Assembly: GCF_024519435.1 (NCBI RefSeq)
Contig: NZ_JALJRZ010000004.1
Location: forward strand, 62,001-126,000
Reading direction: 5' to 3'
Source of the DNA: Terrabacter sp. Ter38
GTDB taxonomy: Bacteria > Actinomycetota > Actinomycetes > Actinomycetales > Dermatophilaceae
DNA: 64,000 nucleotides
In this document: piece by piece, positions 45,901 to 54,101 of the stretch
Position numbering within the stretch: position 1 is the stretch's first letter
Layout of the letters: the number at the start of each line of letters is the position of its first letter
The notes under the pieces: generated by a model
What the model was told of the DNA's origin: nothing
The model's input: the letters and a program-made list of their open reading frames with translations, nothing else
The model's database searches: none
Translations under genes and position numbers: made by a program

Positions 45901-48468
45901 GAGCGGCGCCGCCGGGATCGGTTCGGCCAGCCACCGCTGGAGGAACGACGTCGCGAGCTGCACCTCGGGCGCGGAGCGCTGCTGCGCGAGGAAGACCCGG
46001 AACACCGCCTCCTCGAGGTCGGGCGTGCGCTCGAAGTCGGTGACGCCGTAGTGGCGAAGGACGCGGGCGAGCTTGTCGCGGAAGTCGGCCGACAGACCGG
46101 CCCGGTCGACGTCGAGGCTCTGGAGGTAGGAATGGAAGTGCTCGCGGGGGCTGTGGACGAGCAGCTCGGTGTGGCGCTCCTCGGCGGCCGGGCGGTTGCG
46201 GCTCAGCTCGGCGAAGTCCGTGAGCAGATCGAGGACCGCGATCTCCTCGGCGAGCGGGATCGTCCCCTCCGCGGCGAGCTGGTCGCGCGCCGAGAGGTAG
46301 CCGGCGAGCACCCTGCGGTCGCCACTCGGGTCGCCGTCGAAGCCGAGGACGCTCGCGGAAAGGTCCTCGATACCGCGGTCGACGCGCTCGCGCACGCTCG
46401 CCTGCCCGGCGTTCGAGTCGGGCAGGTCGAGGTCGACCGTCTCGGTGGCCGCGGCCTCGACGACCTCGGCCTCGTCGCCGGTGGGCTCGAGCCGAACGAG
46501 CGGTGCGCCGGTCTCGACCTGGCTGCCGACGGAGACGAGGAGCTCGCGCACGCGCGCGGCGAAGGGAGCCGGGAGGACCGTCTCCATCTTCATCGACTCG
46601 AGCACGAGCACCGGGGCACCGGCCGCGACCTCGTCGCCTACGGCCGCGGGGGTCGCGACGACGAGCGCGGGCGCCGGCGAGCGCACGACGCCGCCCTCGT
46701 CGCGGGACACGCGGTGGGTCACGCCGTCGACCTCGACGAGGTGGACGGGGCCGTGGGTGGCGGTGACGAGGCGGTGCGCGCGTCCCTCGACGACGATGCG
46801 GCCGGCATACTCGTCGATGCGGTCGAGCGTCGCGTCGACGACGTGCTCGTCGCCGCCGTTCGTGATGGAGACGCGGTAGCGGTGCGACGCGGTGCGCAGC
46901 ACCATGACCTTGTATGCCGTGCCGCGCAGCTTGAGGTCGATGGCGCGGCCGACCGTGTGCTGCACCTGCGGGCGTCCCCCACGGGCCGACTCGAGCAGGC
47001 GGGCCCGCTCGATGGCCTCGGCGTCCTCGTAGGCCTCGATGCCGGCGGCGACGAGCGCGACACCGGAGTGGCGGTGCGAGACGAGGCGGCCCTCGGCGCG
47101 GACCCGGTCGATCCAGCCGGTGTCGGCCGAGCCGTCGATGATCTCGGGCTGGTCGAGCAGGTCGAGGATGAAGCTCTTGTTCGTCGATCCGCCGTCGATG
47201 ACGACGGTCGTCTCGGCCATGGCGCGGCGCAGGCGGGCGAGGGCCTCGTCGCGGTCGCGGCCGTGGGCGATGATCTTGGCGATCATCGAGTCGAAGTCGG
47301 CGGGGATCGAGTCGCCCTCTCCGACGCCGGTGTCGACGCGGATGCCGGGACCGGCCGGGAACTGGAGCAGGCTGATGCGGCCGGGGCTCGGGGCGAAGTC
47401 GCGGTCGGGGTCCTCGGCGTTGAGGCGGGCCTCGACCGCGTGGCCGCGCTGCGACGGGCGGCCACCGGGCAGGTCGTCGAGACGGCCGCCGTTCGCGACG
47501 TGGATCTGGAGCTTGACGAGGTCGGTGTCGGTGACGACCTCGGTGATGGGGTGCTCGACCTGGAGGCGGGTGTTGACCTCGAGGAAGGCGAAGAAGCGCT
47601 CGCCCGGGTGGTAGAGGAACTCGACGGTCCCCGCGCCGGCGTAGCCGACGGCGATGGCGAGCCGCTCGGCGCTCGCGCGGACCTCGTCCTCCTGCTCGGG
47701 GCCCAGGACGGGAGAGGCGGACTCCTCGATGACCTTCTGGTTGCGGCGCTGCACCGAGCAGTCGCGCACGCCCACCGCCCACGCGGAGCCCTGGCCGTCG
47801 GCGATGACCTGGACCTCGATGTGGCGGGCGCCGGTGACGAGCTTCTCGAGGAAGACGACGCCCGAGCCGAACGCGCGCTGGGCCTCGTCGCGGGTGCGCT
47901 CGTACGCGTCGGTGAGGTCGGCGTCGGAGTCGACGCGGCGGATGCCGCGGCCACCACCTCCGGCGGTCGCCTTGAGCATGAGGGGGTAGCCGATGCGTGC
48001 CGCCGCGGCCTTCGCGTCCTCGAGGGTGTCGACGCCGCCGCGGCTCCACGGCGCGACGGGGACGCCGACCTCCTCGGCGATGAGCTTGCTGCCGATCTTG
48101 TCGCCGAGCTTGCGCATGGCGTCGGGGCTCGGGCCGATGAAGGTGACACCGATGCGTCCGCACAGCTCGGCGAAGGCGGGGTCCTCGGCGACGAAGCCCC
48201 AGCCGACCCAGGCCGCGTCGGCGTTCGTCTCGCGCAGGGCACGCTCGAGGACGGCGTGGTCGAGGTAGGGCCGCGCCGAGGCCGGCCCGAGGTCGTATGC
48301 GTGGTCGCTCTCGCGCACGAACATGGCCCGCCGCTCGCCCTCGGTGTGCAGCGCGATCGTCTCGATGCGGTGGCCGTCGCGACCCGCGGCGGCGTTGAGG
48401 TCCCGCACCGCGTGGATGAGCCGCATGGCGGCCTCGCCGCGGTTCACGATGGCGATGCGCGAGATCAT
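42931..48468 (-). CDS. single-chain multidomain acyl-CoA carboxylase (BC-BCCP-CT)
   Basis: This 1845-residue biotin enzyme joins all parts of an acyl-CoA carboxylase. Residues 1-450 are biotin carboxylase (AIVNRGEAAMRLI, ATP loop GGGGRGIR, EVNTRLQVEHPITE). The biotin carrier has the modified Lys627 in ESMKMET. A central region, about 680-1230, recalls the non-catalytic domain of eukaryotic ACC (RRLNLWRLTSFDVTRL, NPDDHRLVALAQVRQ). Residues 1270-1840 are carboxyltransferase (GGVSAEDNFGIGGYDR, SGFDGSPESMRSLQ). Its domain order matches eukaryotic ACC rather than split bacterial AccABCD. It makes malonyl- or a longer acyl-malonyl-CoA; the substrate is not decidable. ATG 48468 has AAGGAG upstream. 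Confidence 0.92.
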   Translation of the reverse strand: MISRIAIVNRGEAAMRLIHAVRDLNAAAGRDGHRIETIALHTEGERRAMFVRESDHAYDLGPASARPYLDHAVLERALRETNADAAWVGWGFVAEDPAFAELCGRIGVTFIGPSPDAMRKLGDKIGSKLIAEEVGVPVAPWSRGGVDTLEDAKAAAARIGYPLMLKATAGGGGRGIRRVDSDADLTDAYERTRDEAQRAFGSGVVFLEKLVTGARHIEVQVIADGQGSAWAVGVRDCSVQRRNQKVIEESASPVLGPEQEDEVRASAERLAIAVGYAGAGTVEFLYHPGERFFAFLEVNTRLQVEHPITEVVTDTDLVKLQIHVANGGRLDDLPGGRPSQRGHAVEARLNAEDPDRDFAPSPGRISLLQFPAGPGIRVDTGVGEGDSIPADFDSMIAKIIAHGRDRDEALARLRRAMAETTVVIDGGSTNKSFILDLLDQPEIIDGSADTGWIDRVRAEGRLVSHRHSGVALVAAGIEAYEDAEAIERARLLESARGGRPQVQHTVGRAIDLKLRGTAYKVMVLRTASHRYRVSITNGGDEHVVDATLDRIDEYAGRIVVEGRAHRLVTATHGPVHLVEVDGVTHRVSRDEGGVVRSPAPALVVATPAAVGDEVAAGAPVLVLESMKMETVLPAPFAARVRELLVSVGSQVETGAPLVRLEPTGDEAEVVEAAATETVDLDLPDSNAGQASVRERVDRGIEDLSASVLGFDGDPSGDRRVLAGYLSARDQLAAEGTIPLAEEIAVLDLLTDFAELSRNRPAAEERHTELLVHSPREHFHSYLQSLDVDRAGLSADFRDKLARVLRHYGVTDFERTPDLEEAVFRVFLAQQRSAPEVQLATSFLQRWLAEPIPAAPLDGAARDALDRLVVATQLRFPVIGDLARSVRFRWFDQPLVDEDRQSVLSGVRDKLASLAAEPDAPDHAARIDELAAIPEQIVRFLTERLHEEAPERLPEHEPMLEVLIKRHYREHELHGLRTFSEGERPFAVADYTLDGRPTHLTSTIGGVDELVPGSPLDAAVSNDVWSRATGLQSVVDLYLRWPQEPESPDAASEQLAALIQQLPFAQDVRRVAVAVSAGQGRPVGYFTFRPVDGTLVEDRLVRGVHPMVGRRLNLWRLTSFDVTRLEAPEDVLLYECVARDNPDDHRLVALAQVRQIVVVRDESGQVTGLPHVERAIANCLEAIRRVRASRGAKGSRLDMNHVWVQIWPTIEADLGQLTALQSKIAPVTAGAGIEEVLVQAQVAGAPGEAPAPIAGRFFYQPGSGVTGSLGAPPTEPLKPLDDYASKVVRARRRGLVYPYELQSMIAGDGGTVVEHDLDDSGTLVPVDRPQGLNKAGIIVAVVSTPTVRHPEGVTRVVLSGDPLRSLGSVAEAECARVIAALDLAERMQVPLEWYSLSAGARISMDSGTENMDWVARALKRIIEFTQAGGEINIVVAGINVGAQPYWNAEATMLMHTKGILVMTPDSAMVLTGKQSLDFSGGVSAEDNFGIGGYDRVMGPNGQAQYWAKDLAGARAILMAHYEHAYVSPGESGPRRVTTSDPSHRDVTLYPHELADSGFTTVGDIFSPLTNPDRKKPFDIRTLMRAVSDQDHEPLERWAGMADAETAVVQDAHLGGIPVCLIGIESKSVPRRGFPPTDGPDTYTAGTLFPRSSKKVARAINAASGNRPVVVLANLSGFDGSPESMRSLQLEYGAEIGRAIVNFDGPIVFTVVSRYHGGAFVVFSKTLNPRMTVLAIEGSFASVLGGAPAAAVVFSRDVDARTASDPRVTELEGRLASTTGVERARLATELAELRSSVRSEKLGQVASEFDTVHSIHRAVSVGSVDAVIDAHDMRPRIIAAIEAGLQG

Positions 48469-48579
48469 CGGTGCTCCTTCAGACGGGGGTGGTGTCGCAC
48501 CCTGCAGCCTTCCACGCCTGCCCGGTGACCGGCGAGTAGACAGGCCAGTCGTTCACCCGTGGGCGGCTGGCCGGCGCGC

Positions 48580-48585
48580 TACCGT
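48580..48585 (+). promoter_or_regulatory. -10 box TACCGT, leaderless start
   Basis: TACCGT is six bases before GTG 48592. Confidence 0.4.
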
Positions 48586-48591
48586 CGGCTC

Positions 48592-51081
48592 GTGGAGGGG
48601 AGCTCGGCCGTCGGCGCGTTCGGTACGCGGCTCCGCGCCTTGCGCGAGGCCAGGTCGCTGACGCAGGAGGAGCTGTCGGAGCGATCCGGCCTCAGCGTCA
48701 AGGCGATCGGGGCGCTCGAGCGCGGCGAGCGCCTGCGCCCGCATCCGCACACGGTCCGGGCGCTGGCCGACGCGCTTCTCCTCGGCGACGTGGAACGCTC
48801 TGCGCTCGTGGCATCGGTCCCGCGCCGGGCGGGGCCGTCGGGGCCATCAGGGCCGTCGGCGCCATCAGGGCCGTCGGGGCCGCTTGAGCCCGAGGGCTGG
48901 TCTACAGCAGTGGGTGGCGCCTTTGCGGGGTCGGGACTGACGTCGCTCTTCGGTCGCGACGATGACCTGACGCGTCTCACGGACCTTCTGACCGCGCGCG
49001 GCGCGCGGTTCATCACGCTCACCGGACCGGGCGGCGTCGGGAAGACCCGTCTCGCGACGGAGGCCGCGGTGCGGGTCCGCGACGCCTTTCCCGGCGGCGT
49101 CCGGCTGCTCGACCTCGCGGCTGTGCGCGAGCCGGACGAGGTGCTGCCACAGGTCGCGGCGGCGCTCGGGGTGATCGAGGAACCGACCGGGACCGTCCAC
49201 CTCGTGGAGCGGGTCGCGGGCCACCTCGCAGATCGTCGGGTGCTGCTCGTCCTCGACAACCTCGAGCAGGTCTTCGCGTGCGGGCCTCGCGTGGCCGAGC
49301 TCCTCGGGCTCGCGCCGGGGCTCACGGTGCTCGCCACCAGTCGCGCTCCGCTGCGGGTCCGCGCCGAGCAGGAGGTGCCCGTGGCGCCGTTGGCTCTGCC
49401 CGCCCTCGATGACGGGCCCGACGCCATGACCGCCGTGGCCGCCTCCCCTGCCGTCGCGATGTTCCTCGACCGCGCTTCGGCCGTTGGCGGTCAGGTGCTC
49501 GACGGCGCTGCCGGGGCCGCCACACTCACAGCCATCGCGCGACGCCTCGACGGGCTCCCGCTCGCCATCGAGCTGGCCGCGGCGGCGGCGCGCGTCCTGC
49601 AGCCCGACGCGCTGCTGTCACGGCTGGAGGCAGGCACCATCGACGTGGGCGTCGGCGGCCCGCGCGACCTGCCCGAACGGCAGCGCAGCATGGCGACCGT
49701 GATCGCCGGGAGTGTCGGACTGCTGGAGGCCGGACAGCGCGACCTGTTCCTGCGCGCTGCCGTGTTCTCCGGCGGCTTCTCGCTCGACTGGCTCGCAGCC
49801 GTGGAGCCGATCCTGGAGCCACTTACGACCGTCGGCTCCGACGACGTGTTGCCCCGCGTCGCCGCGCTCGTCGAGCAGGCACTCGTGCTGCCGGCGCCCT
49901 CGCCGGACGGCGTCCCCCGATTCCGCCTCCTCGAGCCGGTTCGGCAGCACGCGATCACGCAGGCGCACGCCGCGGGTCTGGCGCTGCCGGCGGCCGACGC
50001 CCACGCCGCGTACGCCCGGCAGGTGGCCGTGGACGCGCACCGACGCCTGTGGTCGGCCGGCATCGGACCGGTGCTCGACCGCGTCGAGGCCGAGCGCGGC
50101 AACCTGAGGTCGGGACTGCTCCGGCTCCTCGAGCTCGGCCGGGTGTCAGAGGCCGCCGACCTCGCCGGAGGCCTCTGGCCGTACTTCGCGATGCGCGGTC
50201 GCGTGCGCGAGGGCCACGAGTGGCTCGAGCGCGTTCACGGCACCGGCAGCTCGACGGCGGTGGCCTGGTCAGCGGTCGGCCGCATGGGACTGATGCTCGT
50301 CGTCGGGGACGTCGACGGCCTTCGCATGCTCGGCGACCTGGCGATCCGGCTGTCCGAGCGGGCCGGCGACACGCTCCTTGTCGTGGAGGCCTCCCTGCTC
50401 AGTGGGCTTGGTGCGCTCTTCGCCGGCGACCTCGCCGCAGGGGAAAGGCTCCTGGCCCTGGCGGAGGCCCGCGCTGAGGATCTGGGCGTCGAGGAGGCCC
50501 ACCCGGTCGACCCCCTCCGCTGGGCGCGGCTGCACGTGCAGGTCGGGCGCGGACAGGGCCTGCTGCTCGCGGGCGACGCCGAGGGTGCGACGCGACTGCT
50601 CGCGGAGGCGGTGACGGCGGCAAGGGCGCTGGGCAACGAGTTCGGGCTCGCCACCTCGCTCAACACGCTCGCGACGGCACGCCAGGTTGCCGGGGACGAC
50701 GCCGGGGCCGCGGCCCTCCTCGGCGAGTCCCTCGCCGTGTCGTTCCCGCTACGACTCGGCTGGACGCTCGGCTACGCGGTCCCCGAGCTCGCCGGGGTGG
50801 CGGCGCGGTCGGGCCGCCCCGTGGCCGCGGCCCACCTCTTCGGCGCGGCGGCGACACTCGGTGACACGACCTCGGTGGACCCGCACTACCCGCCCTCGCG
50901 CGCCGGCGCGGAGTCCGGGCTGGCGGTCGCCCGGACGCAGCTGGGTTCCGACGAGTTCACCGCCGCGTGGGATGCGGGTCGGACGGCGACGCAGGAGGAG
51001 GTGGCCCGTTTCGCGGCCGCTGTCGTGGCCGACATCGCCTCCCCCGGCGACACGGACCTCAGCCTTCGCGGACGCGGCTGA
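48592..51081 (+). CDS. XRE-type HTH regulator fused to a STAND NTPase and helical repeats
   Basis: This 829-residue regulator has an N-terminal HTH (about 8-65: LRALREARSLTQEELSERSGLSVKAIGALERG). A collagen-like GPS linker follows (about 82-99), then a NB-ARC/AfsR-type ATPase with Walker A GPGGVGKTRLA, Walker B VLLVLDNLEQV and ATSRAPLRV. The C-terminal part after about 480 is Ala/Leu-rich and looks like TPR-type repeats. Such proteins are signal-gated transcription switches. The target is unknown; the divergent carboxylase gene, 124 bases away, is a candidate. Its last 23 bases overlap the convergent hemerythrin gene. Confidence 0.88.
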   Translation: MEGSSAVGAFGTRLRALREARSLTQEELSERSGLSVKAIGALERGERLRPHPHTVRALADALLLGDVERSALVASVPRRAGPSGPSGPSAPSGPSGPLEPEGWSTAVGGAFAGSGLTSLFGRDDDLTRLTDLLTARGARFITLTGPGGVGKTRLATEAAVRVRDAFPGGVRLLDLAAVREPDEVLPQVAAALGVIEEPTGTVHLVERVAGHLADRRVLLVLDNLEQVFACGPRVAELLGLAPGLTVLATSRAPLRVRAEQEVPVAPLALPALDDGPDAMTAVAASPAVAMFLDRASAVGGQVLDGAAGAATLTAIARRLDGLPLAIELAAAAARVLQPDALLSRLEAGTIDVGVGGPRDLPERQRSMATVIAGSVGLLEAGQRDLFLRAAVFSGGFSLDWLAAVEPILEPLTTVGSDDVLPRVAALVEQALVLPAPSPDGVPRFRLLEPVRQHAITQAHAAGLALPAADAHAAYARQVAVDAHRRLWSAGIGPVLDRVEAERGNLRSGLLRLLELGRVSEAADLAGGLWPYFAMRGRVREGHEWLERVHGTGSSTAVAWSAVGRMGLMLVVGDVDGLRMLGDLAIRLSERAGDTLLVVEASLLSGLGALFAGDLAAGERLLALAEARAEDLGVEEAHPVDPLRWARLHVQVGRGQGLLLAGDAEGATRLLAEAVTAARALGNEFGLATSLNTLATARQVAGDDAGAAALLGESLAVSFPLRLGWTLGYAVPELAGVAARSGRPVAAAHLFGAAATLGDTTSVDPHYPPSRAGAESGLAVARTQLGSDEFTAAWDAGRTATQEEVARFAAAVVADIASPGDTDLSLRGRG

Positions 51082-51736
51082 CAAAGCGTCGGTACTGCCG
51101 TGCGCCGAGGGTCCGCACGAGGACACGAGCCGGAAGGGGCAGCTTCGCGAGCATCGCCCGGCGCTCCTCGGGCGAGCACTCCTCGAGCAGCGCACCGAAG
51201 AGCAACGGCAGTTGTGGTCGGGTCATCGCCTCCATTCCGTGCTGCCCGAGGCTGTCCCACTCTGCAACGGTGACATACCGCAGGCACAGTGGCAGGATCT
51301 CGCGCTCCTCGAGGTCGAGGTGCTCGGCGAGGTCGGCGGCGAACCGTTCGAGGACGTCGGCCAGCTCGACGCCGCGCTCTCGGGTCGGCGCGGCCTCCCA
51401 GGCGGGCAGCAGGTGCACCACGCGCTCGAGGTGGTCCTCGATCCCGTGGTGCTGGGCCTGCATCGTCTCGACGAGACCGGTGGACGGTGCGGCCCGTTCG
51501 AGCAGCGCCGGCCACAGTACGGCGTCCTCACTGGTGTGGTGCATCTCGAGGCCGGCGAGCACGAGGCGCAGCGCCTCGGCGAGGCTCCTGGCCCGCGCCC
51601 CGTCGCCGTCCGCGACCTGACGGACGAGTCCCGGCAGCAGGCGCGTCTCGCGGCGGAAGGCGCGGTGGATGATGACCATCTCGTGGACCCACGGAAGGTC
51701 GGAGGTCGGGGTGGTGCTGAAGGTCGTGCTGCTCAC
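51059..51736 (-). CDS. hemerythrin-like domain protein
   Basis: This 225-residue four-helix protein has His/Glu residues in a hemerythrin pattern: HEMVIIHRAF, LEMHHTSEDAVLWP, QAQHHGIEDHLERV and LAEHLDLEEREILPL. It probably binds a di-iron centre and oxygen or acts as a redox/NO sensor; the exact role is unknown. GTG 51736 has AAAGG nine bases upstream and gives VSSTTFSTTPTSDLPWVHEM. Its 3' end overlaps the end of the regulator gene on the other strand. Confidence 0.87.
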   Translation of the reverse strand: MSSTTFSTTPTSDLPWVHEMVIIHRAFRRETRLLPGLVRQVADGDGARARSLAEALRLVLAGLEMHHTSEDAVLWPALLERAAPSTGLVETMQAQHHGIEDHLERVVHLLPAWEAAPTRERGVELADVLERFAADLAEHLDLEEREILPLCLRYVTVAEWDSLGQHGMEAMTRPQLPLLFGALLEECSPEERRAMLAKLPLPARVLVRTLGARQYRRFVSRVREG

Positions 51737-51859
51737 GGTGGTGCCTTTCGACGAGGACGAGCGGTCCCCTCCAGCGTCGGCCGACGAAGCGCGCGGTCCC
51801 AGCCACGGCGGGCCCACGCCACCCCCACGCCACCCCCACAATCCCGCCACAGTGACGCG

Positions 51860-52762
51860 TCAGGTCAGCTCCGCGACGACGGCTCGCACCATGCGGCGGC
51901 CGTGCTCGGCCATCCGCGGGAAGGTGTGGCGGTAGTAGTCGATGCCGGTGAGCGACGGCGCGAGCGCCCAGCCGCAGGCCCGGAGCCACGTGGCGTCGTC
52001 GGGGCAGACGGCCTCGCGGTAGAGCGCTCGGGCGTCGCCGGTGAAGGTCCACAGGGCGGCGGCGACGTCGGGCGCCGGGTCGCCGACACCCAGGGCGCCC
52101 CAGTCGATGACGGCGGCGAGACGGCCGTCATCGACGACGAGGTTGCCCGGCTGGAGGTCACCGTGGAACCAGACCGGGTCGCCGGTCCAGTCCGGGGCGG
52201 CGACGCAGGTGTCCCAAGCCCGCGCGGCGGCATCGAGGTCGAGGCCGTCGTCGTGGCCATGAAGGCGCTCGATCCCGCTGCGCGCCGAGGCGTCGACGTG
52301 GCTGAGCGGGGTGCCGCGCGAGCCGGCTGGCTTGGTGGGGCCGCCCGTGGCATCGGCCGCGCGCAGGCGCAGGGCGAAGGTCGCGAGGTCGCGGGCGAGC
52401 GGGACGTCGTCTGAGCCGAGGCGCGGCGGGGTCGTGCCGTCGACCCAGGGGACGACCGACCACGCCCAGGGGTAGTCGTCGGACGGGCGTCCGAGGTGGA
52501 CGGGGACCGGCACGCTGACGGGCAGGTGCGGTGCGAGGCGAGGGAGCCACCGGGCATCGGAGTCCGCCTGCTGCGCGGCCCACTCGACCTTGGGCATCCG
52601 CACGACGAGCGCGTCGCCGAGCCGGAAGAGCACGTTGTCGGTGCCCTCGACGTCCTTGGGGAGTGCCGTCACGGGCAACCCGTCCCATTGCGGGCACTGC
52701 TCGGCGACCAGCCGCCCGACCAGCTCGGGAGTCGCGCGGACCTCGTCCTCGTGCATCGGCAT
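51860..52762 (-). CDS. aminoglycoside-phosphotransferase-fold kinase (APH family)
   Basis: This 300-residue protein has the kinase-like fold. The N-lobe includes NVLFRLGDALVVRMPK, with the ATP-binding Lys region. The C-lobe has the catalytic loop WFHGDLQPGNLVVDDGRL and the metal Asp in AVIDWGALGVGDPAPD. APH-fold enzymes phosphorylate aminoglycosides, macrolides, choline, homoserine or other small molecules. This one gives no clue to a drug, and a resistance role should not be assumed. The start at 52762 follows TAGCGT. Confidence 0.87.
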   Translation of the reverse strand: MPMHEDEVRATPELVGRLVAEQCPQWDGLPVTALPKDVEGTDNVLFRLGDALVVRMPKVEWAAQQADSDARWLPRLAPHLPVSVPVPVHLGRPSDDYPWAWSVVPWVDGTTPPRLGSDDVPLARDLATFALRLRAADATGGPTKPAGSRGTPLSHVDASARSGIERLHGHDDGLDLDAAARAWDTCVAAPDWTGDPVWFHGDLQPGNLVVDDGRLAAVIDWGALGVGDPAPDVAAALWTFTGDARALYREAVCPDDATWLRACGWALAPSLTGIDYYRHTFPRMAEHGRRMVRAVVAELT

Positions 52763-52768
52763 GCGCGC

Positions 52769-52774
52769 ACGCTA
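52769..52774 (-). promoter_or_regulatory. -10 box TAGCGT, leaderless start
   Basis: TAGCGT on the minus strand, six bases before ATG 52762. The same hexamer is used at 53431 and 54762. Confidence 0.45.
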
Positions 52775-52854
52775 GGGGGTGAGCGGCGTCCGTGGCGACT
52801 GCTTTCCCGGCGGGCGAGGTGGGTCTTCGCCGCAGAGGCGCACCTCGCCCCCGG

Positions 52855-52881
52855 AGGTGCGCGGTGCACTGCGCACTCCTG
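52855..52881 (+). repeat. dispersed 27-bp hairpin element, copy 2
   Basis: This is the same element as at 42590-42616 (23 of 27 identical). An upstream hairpin CGCACCTC/GAGGTGCG (about 52839-52861) shares its left arm, so two alternative folds are possible ahead of the gene at 52987. Confidence 0.5.
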
Positions 52882-52986
52882 AGACGGACGCGTTCTTCTG
52901 GGGCGACGGCGTACCTCCGGCGTGGCAGCAGGAGTACGTTTCCCTCACCGGCGCAGGGGAGCGCCACGGGTGACAGGGGCAGTCGC

Positions 52987-53388
52987 ATGGACGAGACGGT
53001 GACGAGCGCGACGCGGGCTGAGGCGCCGGACGTGCTCGGGCAGCCGGGGCAGCGCGGTCCGGACTCGCCTCTCAGCGGCGTGGAGCGCTCAGTGGGTCGC
53101 CCCGTGAGCGTGGGCCTCGTGCTCCTGCTCGTCGTCGCCAACACCATCGGCTGGCTGTGGTTCGTCAACCACCAGGACGAGCAGTTCCAGATGCTCCAGT
53201 CGCAGTTTGCGACAGTCAACGCGTCCGTCCCGTCCCCCGAGACCGACCCGACGCTGTGCTGGCTCATCGGCGCGGAGGCCCGGGCCGCCGGTCACGCCAA
53301 GGAGCTCGTCGGGCAGGTGACGACGTCGGGCATCGTCGACGCGTGCACCGAGAACGTCATCCGAGGCGCCAACGGCTACGGCCGATGA
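52987..53388 (+). CDS. small single-pass membrane protein, unknown function
   Basis: This 133-residue protein has a cytosolic acidic N-terminal part, a single transmembrane helix (VSVGLVLLLVVANTIGWLWFV) and an outer domain with two Cys (TLCWLIGAEARAAG and VDACTENVIRG) that might form a disulfide. It has no recognised family. The ATG at 52987 follows AGGGG at a usable distance. It ends 56 bases before the thymidine-kinase-like gene and may be independent of it. Confidence 0.65.
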   Translation: MDETVTSATRAEAPDVLGQPGQRGPDSPLSGVERSVGRPVSVGLVLLLVVANTIGWLWFVNHQDEQFQMLQSQFATVNASVPSPETDPTLCWLIGAEARAAGHAKELVGQVTTSGIVDACTENVIRGANGYGR

Positions 53389-53430
53389 CCCGGGTGCGAG
53401 GCGCTGCCACCGACTGACACCGGGGGCCGA

Positions 53431-53436
53431 TAGCGT
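53431..53436 (+). promoter_or_regulatory. -10 box TAGCGT, leaderless start
   Basis: TAGCGT stands eight bases before GTG 53445. Confidence 0.4.
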
Positions 53437-53444
53437 TCTCGCCC

Positions 53445-54053
53445 GTGACCACGATCGACGACGTCAGGCAGGCCGTCCGCACCGCGTCCGAGGTGTCGCT
53501 CGACGTCGTCCTCGGGCCGATGAAGTCGGGCAAGAGCCTGGCACTCATCTCGCTGCTGTCACCGCTGCAGTTCACGCGCGTGCGCCACCGCGTCTACCAG
53601 TCGGAGCGGCACGTCCGTGACAGCGGCGTCACGTCCCGCAGCGGTGGTGTGCTCGCGACGACGAAGGTCAGCAGTCTGCACGAGGCCCTCGACGAGCAGC
53701 TCGACGTCGTGGCCGTCGACGAGGTCCACATGTTCGACCTCGACGACGTCGGGGTCGTCGACCAGCTGCTGCGTCGCGGCACCCGTGTCGTCGTCGCCGG
53801 CATCGACCTCGACCACCGTGGTGAGCTCTTCGCCCCCGTCCGGGCGCTGCTCGAGCTCGGGCCCGACACCGTGACCTACCGCCGTGCCGTGTGCGACCGG
53901 TGCCGGGACTTCAGCGCCACGCACACGCAGGTCCTCCGCGCGGGTGAGCCCTTCCTCGACAGCCTCGGCGGGTCCGAGGCGCTGCCGGACGACGGCACCT
54001 TCACCTACGAGGCCCGCTGCCGATCGTGCTTCGTCCGACCTGTGACGTCCTGA
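53445..54053 (+). CDS. thymidine kinase-like protein (TK1 family)
   Basis: This 202-residue P-loop kinase resembles type II thymidine kinase. It has P-loop GPMKSGKS (usual GPMFSGKS/T), Walker B VVAVDEVHMFD, the lasso segment, and a zinc site with paired cysteines in VCDRCRDFSATHTQ and ARCRSCFV. AGIDLDHRGELFAP matches the substrate-binding region. The Lys for Phe change in the P-loop and the divergent lid (SERHVRDSGVTSRSGG) make the substrate uncertain, but the fold and zinc ligands are intact. GTG 53445 is leaderless. Confidence 0.82.
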   Translation: MTTIDDVRQAVRTASEVSLDVVLGPMKSGKSLALISLLSPLQFTRVRHRVYQSERHVRDSGVTSRSGGVLATTKVSSLHEALDEQLDVVAVDEVHMFDLDDVGVVDQLLRRGTRVVVAGIDLDHRGELFAPVRALLELGPDTVTYRRAVCDRCRDFSATHTQVLRAGEPFLDSLGGSEALPDDGTFTYEARCRSCFVRPVTS

Positions 54054-54101
54054 CGCGCCTGCTCGAGCCGTCGTGTGTGGTCAGGCCCTCACGCGCCGAG
54101 G

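Noticed and set aside
45475-48528. 1017-codon plus-strand open frame opposite the carboxylase
   Set aside because: It is a shadow of the biotin carboxylase gene, with low-complexity Asp/Val/Arg/Gly sequence and no start signal.
51860-52762. Aminoglycoside resistance kinase
   Set aside because: The APH fold covers many small-molecule kinases and there is no resistance-gene context.
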